Shown here piece after piece: positions 25,888 to 34,455 of a stretch of 54,630 nucleotides of DNA; the first letter of the stretch is position 1; the number at the start of each line of letters is the position of its first letter. The DNA comes from CAYZJV01 sp964473245 (GTDB lineage Bacteria > Spirochaetota > Spirochaetia > Sphaerochaetales > Sphaerochaetaceae), in assembly GCA_964473245.1 (NCBI GenBank), contig CAYYOL010000010.1, positions 1 through 54,630 of the forward strand. Direction: 5' to 3'. The notes beneath the pieces were generated by a model. It was not told the origin of the DNA and made no database searches. It saw only the letters and a list, made by a program, of their open reading frames with translations. A program made the position numbers and the translations under genes.

Positions 25888-27210
25888 TTACATGGTGGTG
25901 AAAATCTGAAATCCACTATAGGACTCAGTGCTGTGTTCCGACAGGTCCAGCCCGGACAGCTCCTCTTTGAGACTGACACGAAGTCCAACGGTCTGCCGGA
26001 TCAGTAGAAACAGTACCGTAGTCGTCACTACTGTCCAGAGACATACAGCAAGAGCCCCGAGAGCTTGGACTCCCAACTGATTGAAGCCCCCTCCATAGAA
26101 GAGCCCCTTTACAGTATCTGTGCATCCGAACAATCCCACAGCAAGGGTTCCCCAGACCCCACATACTCCATGGACACTTATGGCACCCACCGGATCATCG
26201 ATATGAGCGACCGTATCAATGAAGGTGACTGAGAAGACAACGATCAGACCTGCTACGGCTCCAATGGCAATGGCACCAAGAGGGGACACTACCGCAGTAG
26301 GAGCAGTTATTCCGACCAAGCCTGCTAGTGCTCCATTCAATGACATGCTCACATCGGGCTTCTTGAATTTGATCCATGAGACGGTCATTGCCGCCAATGC
26401 TCCGGCAGAGGCTGCGAGTGTCGTAGTCACGGCCACGGTTGCCATCGTGGCGTCGGTGCCACTCAATGTCGAGCCGGCATTGAATCCATACCAGCCGAAC
26501 CACAATATGAATACGCCAAGGCTTGCAAGCGGTAGGTTGTGTCCAGGTATCGCTTTCGAGGTGGTTCTTTTTCCTTGGGATACATATTTCCCTATTCTGG
26601 GTCCAAGCATGATCGCTCCGGTGAGAGCAGCCCAACCTCCGACCGAATGGACGACTGTCGATCCTGCAAAGTCGTGAAACCCGAGAGACGACAACCACCC
26701 TCCTCCCCATATACAGTGCCCGGAAATTGGGTAGATGATTCCAGAGATCACCGCACTGTACAGGAGGTAGGCTTTGAACTTTGTCCTTTCGGCCATGGCT
26801 CCAGAGACAATCGTGGCGGCAGTCGCTGCGAACACGACCTGAAACATCCAATCTCTCAGGAGGATCGTATCATACTCAAGCAGGAGATACTGAGAATTAC
26901 CGAACCAACCGGCGACCGAAGATCCATACATGAGTGCCCATCCGATGGTGAAGAACATAATCGAACCTACACTGAAATCCATAAGGTTCTTCATGATGAT
27001 GTTCCCTGCATTCTTCGCTCTGGTAAGGCCAATCTCCACCATGGCGAATCCCGCCTGCATGAAAAATACAAGCATTGCAGCGATCAGTATCCACACCATA
27101 TCGAGCGATTGTACCAAGGTCGCTAGAGATGTATCCCCTTCAGCAGCAAAGACGCTCTGCAACCCGATTCCAGCAACGAGAAGCACCATGGCTATTCGTC
27201 TGTTCTTCAT
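25888..27210 (-). CDS. amt: Ammonium transporter
   Basis: Amt/Rh channel of 440 residues with a cleavable N-terminal signal (ending SVFAAEG) and eleven helices. Pore features visible: AFAMVEIGLTRAKN-type helix, the ammonium-site Asp in DFAGSTVVHSVGG with the first pore His, and the second pore His in SVHGVCGVWG. The final cytoplasmic tail (about 40 residues) is where PII docks. Followed closely by glnB. AGGAG lies 7 nt before ATG. Driven by a textbook sigma-54 promoter at 27245-27261, so expression is expected under nitrogen limitation. Confidence 0.96.
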   Translation of the reverse strand: MKNRRIAMVLLVAGIGLQSVFAAEGDTSLATLVQSLDMVWILIAAMLVFFMQAGFAMVEIGLTRAKNAGNIIMKNLMDFSVGSIMFFTIGWALMYGSSVAGWFGNSQYLLLEYDTILLRDWMFQVVFAATAATIVSGAMAERTKFKAYLLYSAVISGIIYPISGHCIWGGGWLSSLGFHDFAGSTVVHSVGGWAALTGAIMLGPRIGKYVSQGKRTTSKAIPGHNLPLASLGVFILWFGWYGFNAGSTLSGTDATMATVAVTTTLAASAGALAAMTVSWIKFKKPDVSMSLNGALAGLVGITAPTAVVSPLGAIAIGAVAGLIVVFSVTFIDTVAHIDDPVGAISVHGVCGVWGTLAVGLFGCTDTVKGLFYGGGFNQLGVQALGALAVCLWTVVTTTVLFLLIRQTVGLRVSLKEELSGLDLSEHSTESYSGFQIFTTM

Positions 27211-27244
27211 ACTGTTCTCCTAATTTTTATGATGCACTGAATAG

Positions 27245-27261
27245 TGCAATCGGCGTGCCAA
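27245..27261 (-). promoter_or_regulatory. Sigma-54 promoter of amt-glnB
   Basis: TTGGCACGCCGATTGCA on the minus strand matches the -24/-12 consensus TGGCACG-N4-TTGCA completely. It lies 34 nt before the amt start codon. Confidence 0.93.
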
Positions 27262-27364
27262 CAGCTGTCGAACAGAGTAAAATCAACATAAAAACATACT
27301 AACTAGTTATATTATAATAAGATGGATATTCCTTATTTTTCAGAGAAACTTGCGCACACCCGCG

Positions 27365-27439
27365 CAGGACCAACTGTAGGTCAGTGCATAATCCTACATT
27401 TCTGGACGATGCGCACCAAAAGGCTACAAGAATGTAGCC
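27365..27439 (-). promoter_or_regulatory. Enhancer array of amt-glnB
   Basis: Contains GGCTACAAGAATGTAGCC (27422-27439, perfect CTAC-N6-GTAG palindrome), CCTACATTTCTGGACG (27393-27408, left half and N4 identical to a glnN site, right half degenerate) and a lone right half GTAGG at 27376-27380. The first two are centred 30 bp apart, the same spacing as at glnN, and lie about 170-200 nt upstream of the predicted start. Confidence 0.65.
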
Positions 27440-28974
27440 TATGTGGTCCTATACTTATCTGGATTCAACGCATACTTTTCGATTCTGAGCCCCATGATCC
27501 GTTCGGTGATTCCCAGTACCCTTGCTGCCTTGGCTCGATTTCCCTGTGCCTGCTTCAAGGCATCGGAAATGATCTCCTTCTCCAACGAATCCAATTCATA
27601 CTGCAATGTCGAACGGAATTGAGTATTCGACGAATCGGCAGATTGCAGACTTGGAGGCAAATGAAACGCATGAATGACATCGTCTCTACTGAGAATTACG
27701 GCTCGTTCGATACAGTTCTCCAATTCACGAACATTACCTGGCCAATGGTACATCATGAGTAGATCGATTGCATTACTGGTGATACGCTTGATGCCAGCGT
27801 GGTTCTTCTTATTGTATTTCTCCACGAAATGGTCGCACAACAGCAGAATATCGGATTTCCGTTCTCTTAGTGGCGGGATATGCAACGGGAACACATTCAA
27901 TCTGTAGTAGAGGTCTTCTCTGAATCTGCCTGCTCGCATCTCATCTTCAAGATTCCTGTTCGTGGCGGCAATCAGCCGGACGTTCACTTGGATGGTTTTC
28001 ACTCCGCCAACACGTTCAAAGCTCTGCTCTTGGACAACGCGAAGTAGCTTTGCCTGCATCTGTGGTGAAAGCTCTCCAACCTCATCCAGAAAAAGGGTGC
28101 CTTGATCTGCCAGTTCGAATCGTCCTTTTCTAAGCGAATGAGCTCCAGTGAAAGCTCCTTTTTCGTGACCGAACAACTCGCTCTCGATTATGCTCTCGGG
28201 AAGGGCGGCGCAGTTCACTTTTATGAATGGATTCCTCACCCGACGGCTACTGTCATGAATCTCCTGGGCTACCAGCTCCTTTCCGGTCCCACTCTCACCA
28301 CGAATGAGCACGGTCGCCTCACTGCCCGCTACCTGAGCTATCAGGTCGAACAACTCTTGCATCACCTGTGAACGTCCAATGATTCGCTCAGGAAACGACC
28401 GTTCTTCCAACGCCAGTTTCAAACGGGCGTTCTCTGCAACTAACCGCTCCTTCTCCTCTCGTAGCTCCTGTCGAATCTTTACCGCACGTGCAATCATCGA
28501 GGCAATGACAGCGAGCAGTTTCTCGTACAGTCGAAGCTCCTCTTCGGTGACATCGATGAATGAGATGTTCAAGGTACCAATGATACTCTTGTCACTTCGA
28601 ACCGGCACACTGATGAACGAGATTCTGGCATTTCGTTCGATCAACTCCGTCTCAGCTCCAGTCTTGTTTATGTATCTTGAATCTTTGGAGATATCGGGGA
28701 TCACCACCTGCATACCCGTCTCCACAACCTGTCCGGTGATCCCCTCGCCCAATTGATATCGCCCCAACTTCTTCTGCATTTTCGTGAGCCCATATGCAGA
28801 CTCGATCAGAATCTCCTTGGTATCGCGATTTATGAGTGTTATCACTCCTCTTACAACGGGAGCATGTGCTGCTAAGGAGTCGAGTATGGGGTGCAGGATC
28901 TTTTTCAGATCCTCTGTCTCATCGAGGATTTTGCTGATCTCACACAATATCTGGAGCGTATCAGCTTTCATCAT
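27439..28974 (-). CDS. Sigma-54-dependent activator, NifA-like (GAF-AAA-Fis HTH)
   Basis: Enhancer-binding protein of about 511 residues. An N-terminal GAF domain (about 6-160) is followed by a short coiled linker, the AAA+ domain with Walker A GESGTGKE (about 226), the sigma-54-contacting GAFTGA loop (about 273) and Walker B TLFLDEVGE, and a C-terminal Fis-type helix-turn-helix (NRAKAARVLGI). The architecture is that of NifA/AnfA rather than NtrC, because there is no receiver domain. It sits directly upstream of amt-glnB and glnN-gltBD, whose promoters are sigma-54 type, so it is the likely nitrogen activator. Start uncertain: ATG at 28974 or 28995; neither has a good Shine-Dalgarno. Confidence 0.92.
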   Translation of the reverse strand: MMKADTLQILCEISKILDETEDLKKILHPILDSLAAHAPVVRGVITLINRDTKEILIESAYGLTKMQKKLGRYQLGEGITGQVVETGMQVVIPDISKDSRYINKTGAETELIERNARISFISVPVRSDKSIIGTLNISFIDVTEEELRLYEKLLAVIASMIARAVKIRQELREEKERLVAENARLKLALEERSFPERIIGRSQVMQELFDLIAQVAGSEATVLIRGESGTGKELVAQEIHDSSRRVRNPFIKVNCAALPESIIESELFGHEKGAFTGAHSLRKGRFELADQGTLFLDEVGELSPQMQAKLLRVVQEQSFERVGGVKTIQVNVRLIAATNRNLEDEMRAGRFREDLYYRLNVFPLHIPPLRERKSDILLLCDHFVEKYNKKNHAGIKRITSNAIDLLMMYHWPGNVRELENCIERAVILSRDDVIHAFHLPPSLQSADSSNTQFRSTLQYELDSLEKEIISDALKQAQGNRAKAARVLGITERIMGLRIEKYALNPDKYRTT

Positions 28975-29121
28975 GGCGCAAAGCCTAGAGCACATTACCC
29001 AGTTGTTTCAATAGCATAGAGTCAAGATTTCTGAAAAAAATTGGCTGAAAAAGCGGAAAACGACAATCTAGCGTCTCAATAAGTCGAGCCTCTAAGCACA
29101 CACATCCAGATATTCCAGTGA

Positions 29122-29433
29122 CTAGATGAACTTCACCGCAGTTCCGTAGACGAGGATCTCTGCAGCTCCTGTTGCCACGTTGCTAGTTGCGTATCTGATA
29201 TTTACCACAGCATCGGCACCAAGAGAAGACGCCTCCTCCACCATCCGCTTGGTCGCGATAGCTCGTGCTTCATTGAGCATCTGACTATATCCGGTGAGCT
29301 CTCCACCAACGATGGTTTTCAACCCGGCCATGATATCCTTGCCCAAATGTTTCGCACGGATAGTAGATCCTTTCACGACACTCAACGTTTCGAACTTCTT
29401 TCCAGATATAAAATCAGTATTTACTAAGATCAT
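29122..29433 (-). CDS. YbjQ/UPF0145 family protein
   Basis: Small cytoplasmic protein of about 103 residues of the YbjQ (UPF0145) family, often labelled heavy-metal-binding, biochemical role unknown. Typical features: ILVNTDFISGKKF at the start, the VKGSTIRAKHLGKDI block, and EASSLGADAVVNIRY near the end. The ATG at 29433 follows AGGAGG at the proper distance; the Shine-Dalgarno lies inside the preceding small membrane gene, which overlaps by 20 nt. The overlap suggests translational coupling and a shared function at the membrane. Confidence 0.85.
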   Translation of the reverse strand: MILVNTDFISGKKFETLSVVKGSTIRAKHLGKDIMAGLKTIVGGELTGYSQMLNEARAIATKRMVEEASSLGADAVVNIRYATSNVATGAAEILVYGTAVKFI

Positions 29434-29632
29434 CGTACTCCTCCTTATCGATTTCCCTGCTGCGCTCAACCACGACATACGCCATGGCAACGATCAGAGC
29501 CAGCACGACCAGCGCAATTCCTACTTTCACTACAAGGGGTAAGGGAATCCAGAGGAACACAGCCGCATACCCTAGAACGCACACCATCGTGAGAACTGCA
29601 AAAATAATTGGTGCAATCATTGCTTTTTTCAT
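29414..29632 (-). CDS. Small two-helix membrane protein
   Basis: 72 residues: a short KK start, two hydrophobic helices (about 5-30 and 34-56), then a strongly charged tail ending EEYDDLSKY. No family recognised. Its 3' end carries the ribosome binding site and start of the YbjQ gene. No Shine-Dalgarno is visible before its ATG; instead a perfect TATAAT ends 6 nt upstream, suggesting a leaderless message. Real gene status is supported by the coupling and by the coherent helix pattern. Confidence 0.65.
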   Translation of the reverse strand: MKKAMIAPIIFAVLTMVCVLGYAAVFLWIPLPLVVKVGIALVVLALIVAMAYVVVERSREIDKEEYDDLSKY

Positions 29633-29638
29633 GAGTCC

Positions 29639-29644
29639 ATTATA
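29639..29644 (-). promoter_or_regulatory. -10 box TATAAT 6 nt before a start codon
   Basis: A perfect TATAAT on the minus strand directly upstream of the small membrane protein ATG. The -35 region (TCTTCA with an 18-nt spacer) is poor. Confidence 0.4.
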
Positions 29645-29687
29645 CCTCTCTGGTGAAATCTGTGAAGAGATTTTTGTTCATAATGCT

Positions 29688-30518
29688 CTACGCCAAAGGC
29701 ACTGCTGCCAAAGAATAAAATCTGTTTGTCTTTATATCGTGCCACCGGGCGAGAATGACGAACCCATCGAGATTTCCAGAAGCGACTTGCAATACCCCTT
29801 CTCTGAAATAGGCAGAATCATGTGCCTTATTTCCGGATTGAGCATTCCATACGTACGATCGAGCCTGAGTCACTGCTTCTGCACTTTTTTCGATCAAAGC
29901 CTCGGCTGCAAGCACATCTGCCGCTTCGAGCGAGTCTCTGAGGAATCGATAACCGAGCGTCTCGCCGACTGCCACGAGGTATCCAGGAACATCGGGGGTA
30001 CGAGTGACCCAGGTCGGCTTCTTTGCAGAGTCGAACTGTTGTGCGTATGGTCTCCGTAATGCCGGTCGTGTCGGATCCTTGGCTACAATCACCACACCCT
30101 CTTTTCCTGCATCTCTCACTTCTACCAGTTCGAGTCGTTCGAGAATCTCGCGAACCTCACGCTCCTCATAGAGAGCGCTTCCATCGGTGGCGAAAGAGAG
30201 CAGTCCTCCTGCAGAGGATGCCTCGGAAACCAGTTTGCTGGTAACCTCAAGACCATTATGAATGGCAATGCTCCTGGCGCAGTTGTAGAGGGCTTCGGCA
30301 ACCTCTTGTTCACGAGTCGAATAGGGAGCCGACACACCCATGAACACGTTGAGCGGATATCCATCGATGTTCCAAAGGATGCTGGTATCCGATCTTCCTG
30401 AAACAGAGGGTCCGTTCTCGGTAGTAGCACACCCGACAATGAGGAGAGCCAATGCAAGTATCACATATAGAGGTAGGACTGTTCTGTTGTATCTCTTTCT
30501 CGTTGATTCGCGACCCAC
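29688..30518 (-). CDS. LPP20-like lipoprotein
   Basis: Exported lipoprotein of 276 residues. Arg/Lys-rich n-region, hydrophobic stretch and lipobox LIVGC (Cys about 30). The C-terminal part (VPGYLVAVGETLGYRFLRD, then many Ala/Glu) resembles the LPP20 lipoprotein domain; the middle part repeats a similar alpha-beta pattern. Function unknown. GTG start at 30518 with GGGGG 6 nt upstream. It lies 55 nt before the small membrane protein on the same strand and may share its transcript, and is divergent from the PEP carboxykinase gene. Confidence 0.75.
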   Translation of the reverse strand: MGRESTRKRYNRTVLPLYVILALALLIVGCATTENGPSVSGRSDTSILWNIDGYPLNVFMGVSAPYSTREQEVAEALYNCARSIAIHNGLEVTSKLVSEASSAGGLLSFATDGSALYEEREVREILERLELVEVRDAGKEGVVIVAKDPTRPALRRPYAQQFDSAKKPTWVTRTPDVPGYLVAVGETLGYRFLRDSLEAADVLAAEALIEKSAEAVTQARSYVWNAQSGNKAHDSAYFREGVLQVASGNLDGFVILARWHDIKTNRFYSLAAVPLA

Positions 30519-30745
30519 CTGAGGCCCCCTTCAATCTGACATGGAGATGTTGATTGTTTCAGAATAGTTCAGGAATGGAGAATTATCAATGTAATAATGT
30601 CGCTGATATATTGTTCCTCGCCGCATATTAATAGTGATTTTCACCCATCCAACACATCAAATCTTCCCGATCAGGATCACTTCGGTTGCATATTATCCGA
30701 GAAAGCGCAACAATAAGGATATTAACAGAATAAGGAGAGGAAGAT

Positions 30746-32641
30746 ATGCATACCTTTGAAACCGTATTGAAGAACAAGATGAGTGCCGAAAGCTTCGCCA
30801 AGCTTGAAGCTCTGAAAAACAAGAAGGTCATGGAGTTCGTGGGTTCCTTCGCAGAACACTGCGATCCCAAATCGATCTATGTCTGTGGTGACAGTGAAGC
30901 AGATGTCCAATATGTCCGTGACCAAGCCCTTGCAAAAGGAGAGGAGCATCAGCTGGCAAATTCCAAGCAGACCATCCACTGGGATGGCTATGGAGACCAA
31001 GCTAGAGACAAGAAGAATACGCGATTCATGGTCTACAAAGAGAACATGGACAAAATGGCCAGCCTCAACTCCATTGAATACGAAGAGGGGTACAACGAGA
31101 TCATGGGTATTGCAAAAGGTATCATGCAGGGCAAAGACGCCGTGGTGCAGTTCTTCTCAGAAGGCCCGACCCAGAGTCCCTTCACCATCCCTTGCATCCA
31201 GTTCACAGATAGCTGGTATGTTGCTCACTCGGAGAATATCCTCTATCGGACAGCCTATACCCACTTCTTGAACATGAAAGAGGATGAAAAGGATGACTTC
31301 TTCCGTTTCATTCACTCTGCCGGAGAGTTGGATGAGCATGGATGTTCGGTGAATCTCGACAAGAGAAGGATCTACATGGATACCCAGAACAACATCGTCT
31401 ACTCCATGAATGACCAATACGCAGGTAACTCTGTTGGTCTGAAGAAACACTCCATGCGACTTGCCATCAACAAGTCAGGCAATGAAGGGTGGCTCTGCGA
31501 ACACATGTTCGTCATGGCAGCGCTAGATGAAGAGAAGAAGAGAAAGACCTATTTCTGCGGTGCCTACCCATCGGCGTGTGGAAAGACCTCGACGGCCATG
31601 ATTCCAGGTGAACAGATCGTTGGCGATGATATCGCCTACTTCAGGAACATAGATGGTGAATTCCGAGCAGTCAATGTCGAATTCGGCATGTTCGGTATCA
31701 TCAAAGATGTGAACGAACAAGACGACCCGGTCATCTTCCACAACCTCATGAAGGACCAGGAGGTCATATTCTCCAACGTACTCCGAGGACCGGATAACAA
31801 GCCATATTGGCTCGGAATGGGAGTAGATGCACCAGATGAGGGTCGAAACCATTTCGGTGAATGGAAGAAGGGTACGAAAGATGCAACCGGTAAGGAAGTT
31901 GGTGTGGCACACGGAAATGCACGTTACACGATGAGACTCGACTATCTGGACAATATCGACAAGGAGGGTTTCGAAGCCAAGAACGGCGTGAAGGTGCAAG
32001 GAGTTCTCTACGGCGGTAGAGACAGCGACATCACCGTTCCCGTAGAAGAGTCTCCAAACTGGAGAGACGGGATACTGCTCAAGGCAGCCACCCTCGAATC
32101 TGAGACTACCAGCGCAACCTTGGGAAAGGAGGGTGTTCGTACTCCGAGTCCCATGGCAAACATGGACTTCGTATCCTACCCTCTCGGTACATACACCATG
32201 AACAACATTGCATTCGGTGAGGGGGTACAGGATTGCCCCAAGATCTTCAGCAACAACTATTTCATGCGAGATGAAAACGGAGACTTCGTGACCAGCAAAC
32301 TGGCCAAAAAGGTGTGGCTCCACTGGGCAGAGGGGCGAATCCATGGTGAGTACGATGCCTACGACACTCCTACAGGAAAGATTCCACGATTCGAGGATCT
32401 CAAGGTACTGTTCAAGAAACACCTCGATGAAGACTTCCCAAAAGAGAAGTACGACCTCTTGTTCACCTTCCGATGCACCAAGTGGATCGATAAACTGGAG
32501 AGAACCAAGGCATACTACAAGAAGATGGATCCGAACACTCCACAGGAGATATTCTCCTACTGGGATGAGACCATTGCACGAATCGCTAAGGCTAAAGAGC
32601 AGTATGGAGATCTTATTCTTCCTGGAACATACAACGGCTGA
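30746..32641 (+). CDS. pckG: Phosphoenolpyruvate carboxykinase (GTP)
   Basis: Interconverts oxaloacetate + GTP and PEP + CO2 + GDP. 631 residues, slightly longer than the usual 600-620. The GTP-type P-loop AYPSACGKTSTAM, the oxaloacetate-binding block near GGRDSDITVPVEES, the metal site at GDDIAYF and the C-terminal guanine-binding PRFEDL/ LGTYTMNN regions are recognisable. GGAGAGGAAGAT precedes the ATG. In fermentative bacteria this enzyme often runs in the PEP-carboxylating direction; direction here is not decidable. The 227-nt upstream gap holds its promoter; TTGCAT...AACAAT ending near 30715 is a weak candidate. Ends in a strong terminator. Confidence 0.95.
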   Translation: MHTFETVLKNKMSAESFAKLEALKNKKVMEFVGSFAEHCDPKSIYVCGDSEADVQYVRDQALAKGEEHQLANSKQTIHWDGYGDQARDKKNTRFMVYKENMDKMASLNSIEYEEGYNEIMGIAKGIMQGKDAVVQFFSEGPTQSPFTIPCIQFTDSWYVAHSENILYRTAYTHFLNMKEDEKDDFFRFIHSAGELDEHGCSVNLDKRRIYMDTQNNIVYSMNDQYAGNSVGLKKHSMRLAINKSGNEGWLCEHMFVMAALDEEKKRKTYFCGAYPSACGKTSTAMIPGEQIVGDDIAYFRNIDGEFRAVNVEFGMFGIIKDVNEQDDPVIFHNLMKDQEVIFSNVLRGPDNKPYWLGMGVDAPDEGRNHFGEWKKGTKDATGKEVGVAHGNARYTMRLDYLDNIDKEGFEAKNGVKVQGVLYGGRDSDITVPVEESPNWRDGILLKAATLESETTSATLGKEGVRTPSPMANMDFVSYPLGTYTMNNIAFGEGVQDCPKIFSNNYFMRDENGDFVTSKLAKKVWLHWAEGRIHGEYDAYDTPTGKIPRFEDLKVLFKKHLDEDFPKEKYDLLFTFRCTKWIDKLERTKAYYKKMDPNTPQEIFSYWDETIARIAKAKEQYGDLILPGTYNG

Positions 32642-32662
32642 TACGGAGAACTTTTATCGCAT

Positions 32663-32697
32663 CGGCGTGTGTGCCTTGTGCACATGCGCCGTTTTTT
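32663..32697 (+). terminator. Rho-independent terminator of pckG
   Basis: A 12-bp stem beginning CGGCG and ending CGCCG (one internal mismatch-like G-T region) with a CTTGT loop, followed by six T residues, 22 nt after the pckG stop. The convergent Na/Pi gene stops right at its edge. Confidence 0.88.
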
Positions 32698-34362
32698 CTA
32701 TCCGAGCCTATTAAGACTTTCAGTGATATTCAGGCAGTGATCACCAATTTGTTCCACGTGCCGAACGACATCGATGTACAGCAACTCGGCTTTCACTTCA
32801 GCCCCCGATTGCAACCTTGTCGAAGCCGATTGCTTCAGGATATTCCGCATCTTGTTGATCTTATCCTCCAGCGCAACAGCAACGGCAACATTCTCGCTCG
32901 ATACGTGTTCGTTGAGATGGCTTCTGATGAAACGAATGAACTGATTGACCAGATCGACATAGGGGAGCAGATTCTCGATTGCATCTGGATCGAGTTCGAT
33001 ATGCTGCTCGGTCCGTCGTTCTGCAAGAATCATGAGATTGAAACAACTGTCGCCTATGCTCTCCAATTCGTTCGTGATACGCATCATGCTATACACATTG
33101 TTTGCACTCACCTGGTTCATGTTGTCCATGCTGCACTGGGAGAGGAATTTTGTTATCTCCTCCTGCATATCGTCGGTGAGATCCTCCATCTGCTTCTGCG
33201 TCTCTATCTCCTCGGACATGAACTTCTCCGGATGGCTGAAGATATCCCAGAATCGGGTGAACATATCTGCTATGATATCGGCCATTTTCGAAAGTTCCCG
33301 TTTGACGGTCAAAAGGTAGAGCTCTGGGGTGTCCTGGAGTGTCGCTCGAATGTATTTCAACGTGTACCGTGTTGGCATACCCACTTCATCGGGAACGAGT
33401 TTCGTGACCAACTTGGCGAGGAAAGGAACGAAAAACGCACAGAGGAAGGTGTTCGTGATATTGAACATTGTATGGAACATGGCAAGGTGGGCAGGAAGCG
33501 ATGTGATTCCTGCCTCCGTATAGACATCGCCCGGAATGATGATATTGACTAGGTTCAGGAAGATGGCGAAGACCGGAGTCATCCAGATGACGCCGAAGAT
33601 ATTGAAGAGGGTATGCGCTCGACTTGCACGACGAGCATTTACACTCGTTCCCAAAGAGGCAAGAAATGCGGTCACCGTGGTTCCGATATTCTCACCCAGA
33701 ACGATCGCTGCTGCTGTTGGGTAATCGATCCACCCGGCATACGCCATAGTGAGTGTGATAGCCATGGCTGCCGATGACGACTGTACTATTATGGTAAGCA
33801 GTGCCCCAACGATAATGAAGAGAAAGTACGAAGCTAGGCCATGATTGGTGAATCGTCCGAGCCATTCAAGCACTTCGGGGTGCTGATTAATATCGGGAAC
33901 AGAGCCTTTGAGGAAATCGAGCCCCATGAAAAGAAGTCCGAAACCGATTAACGTCTCACCGAAATCCTCCTTGTCGAGCTTCTTGATAACCAGAAGCACG
34001 AACCCGATCCCGATTGCGGGAAGTGAAAGGGCGCTTATATTCACCTTGAAGCCGAATATTGCGACGATCCATCCTGTTACAGTGGTTCCGATATTGGCTC
34101 CCATGATCACGCCGATGGACTGAGTCAGTTGCAGAAGTCCGGCATTTACGAAACTCACCACCATGACCGTGGTTGCCGACGAGGATTGAACGATGGCGGT
34201 AATGGCGAATCCAGTTAAAATCGCAGAAACTCGATTGCCCGTCATAAAGTTCAAAATGGATTGTAGGCGTTCTCCGGCGGCCTTCTGTATACCGTCGCTC
34301 ATTGTCCGCATACCGAACAGAAACAACCCTAAGCTTCCAAGAATAAGCAATAATTGATACAC
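32698..34362 (-). CDS. Na/Pi cotransporter with C-terminal PhoU-like domain
   Basis: Membrane protein of 554 residues. Residues 1-310 form the Na/Pi-cotransporter (NptA/YjbB type) core with the duplicated signatures IVQSSSATT and IVQSSSAAM and GANIGTTVT/GENIGTTVT. Residues from about 350 on form a helical PhoU-like cytoplasmic domain. Fused forms of this kind are common in bacteria; they take up or export phosphate, direction unknown. GTG start at 34362 with AAGGAG 8 nt upstream. No pst or pho genes are nearby. Confidence 0.93.
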   Translation of the reverse strand: MYQLLLILGSLGLFLFGMRTMSDGIQKAAGERLQSILNFMTGNRVSAILTGFAITAIVQSSSATTVMVVSFVNAGLLQLTQSIGVIMGANIGTTVTGWIVAIFGFKVNISALSLPAIGIGFVLLVIKKLDKEDFGETLIGFGLLFMGLDFLKGSVPDINQHPEVLEWLGRFTNHGLASYFLFIIVGALLTIIVQSSSAAMAITLTMAYAGWIDYPTAAAIVLGENIGTTVTAFLASLGTSVNARRASRAHTLFNIFGVIWMTPVFAIFLNLVNIIIPGDVYTEAGITSLPAHLAMFHTMFNITNTFLCAFFVPFLAKLVTKLVPDEVGMPTRYTLKYIRATLQDTPELYLLTVKRELSKMADIIADMFTRFWDIFSHPEKFMSEEIETQKQMEDLTDDMQEEITKFLSQCSMDNMNQVSANNVYSMMRITNELESIGDSCFNLMILAERRTEQHIELDPDAIENLLPYVDLVNQFIRFIRSHLNEHVSSENVAVAVALEDKINKMRNILKQSASTRLQSGAEVKAELLYIDVVRHVEQIGDHCLNITESLNRLG

Positions 34363-34455
34363 CCTCTCCGCTCCTTCGAGAACACCTCTGAATGTAGCAG
34401 ACTAGAGAAGAATTGAAAAGGTATCTGTTAAACAAAAGTTCAATTCAAACAGAGA

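Noticed and set aside
28974..29100. Sigma-70 promoter TTGACT near the activator gene start
   Set aside because: TTGACT is present on the minus strand, but no -10 box at 16-18 nt is acceptable; TTGAAA-18-TAGGCT is also weak.
29656..29673. AAATCT...AGATTT repeat followed by TTTTT on the plus strand
   Set aside because: No plus-strand gene ends here; the weak AT stem with T-run points the wrong way for the lipoprotein gene.
31523..32422. 299-codon frame opposite pckG
   Set aside because: Antisense to a certain PEP carboxykinase gene; no family features.
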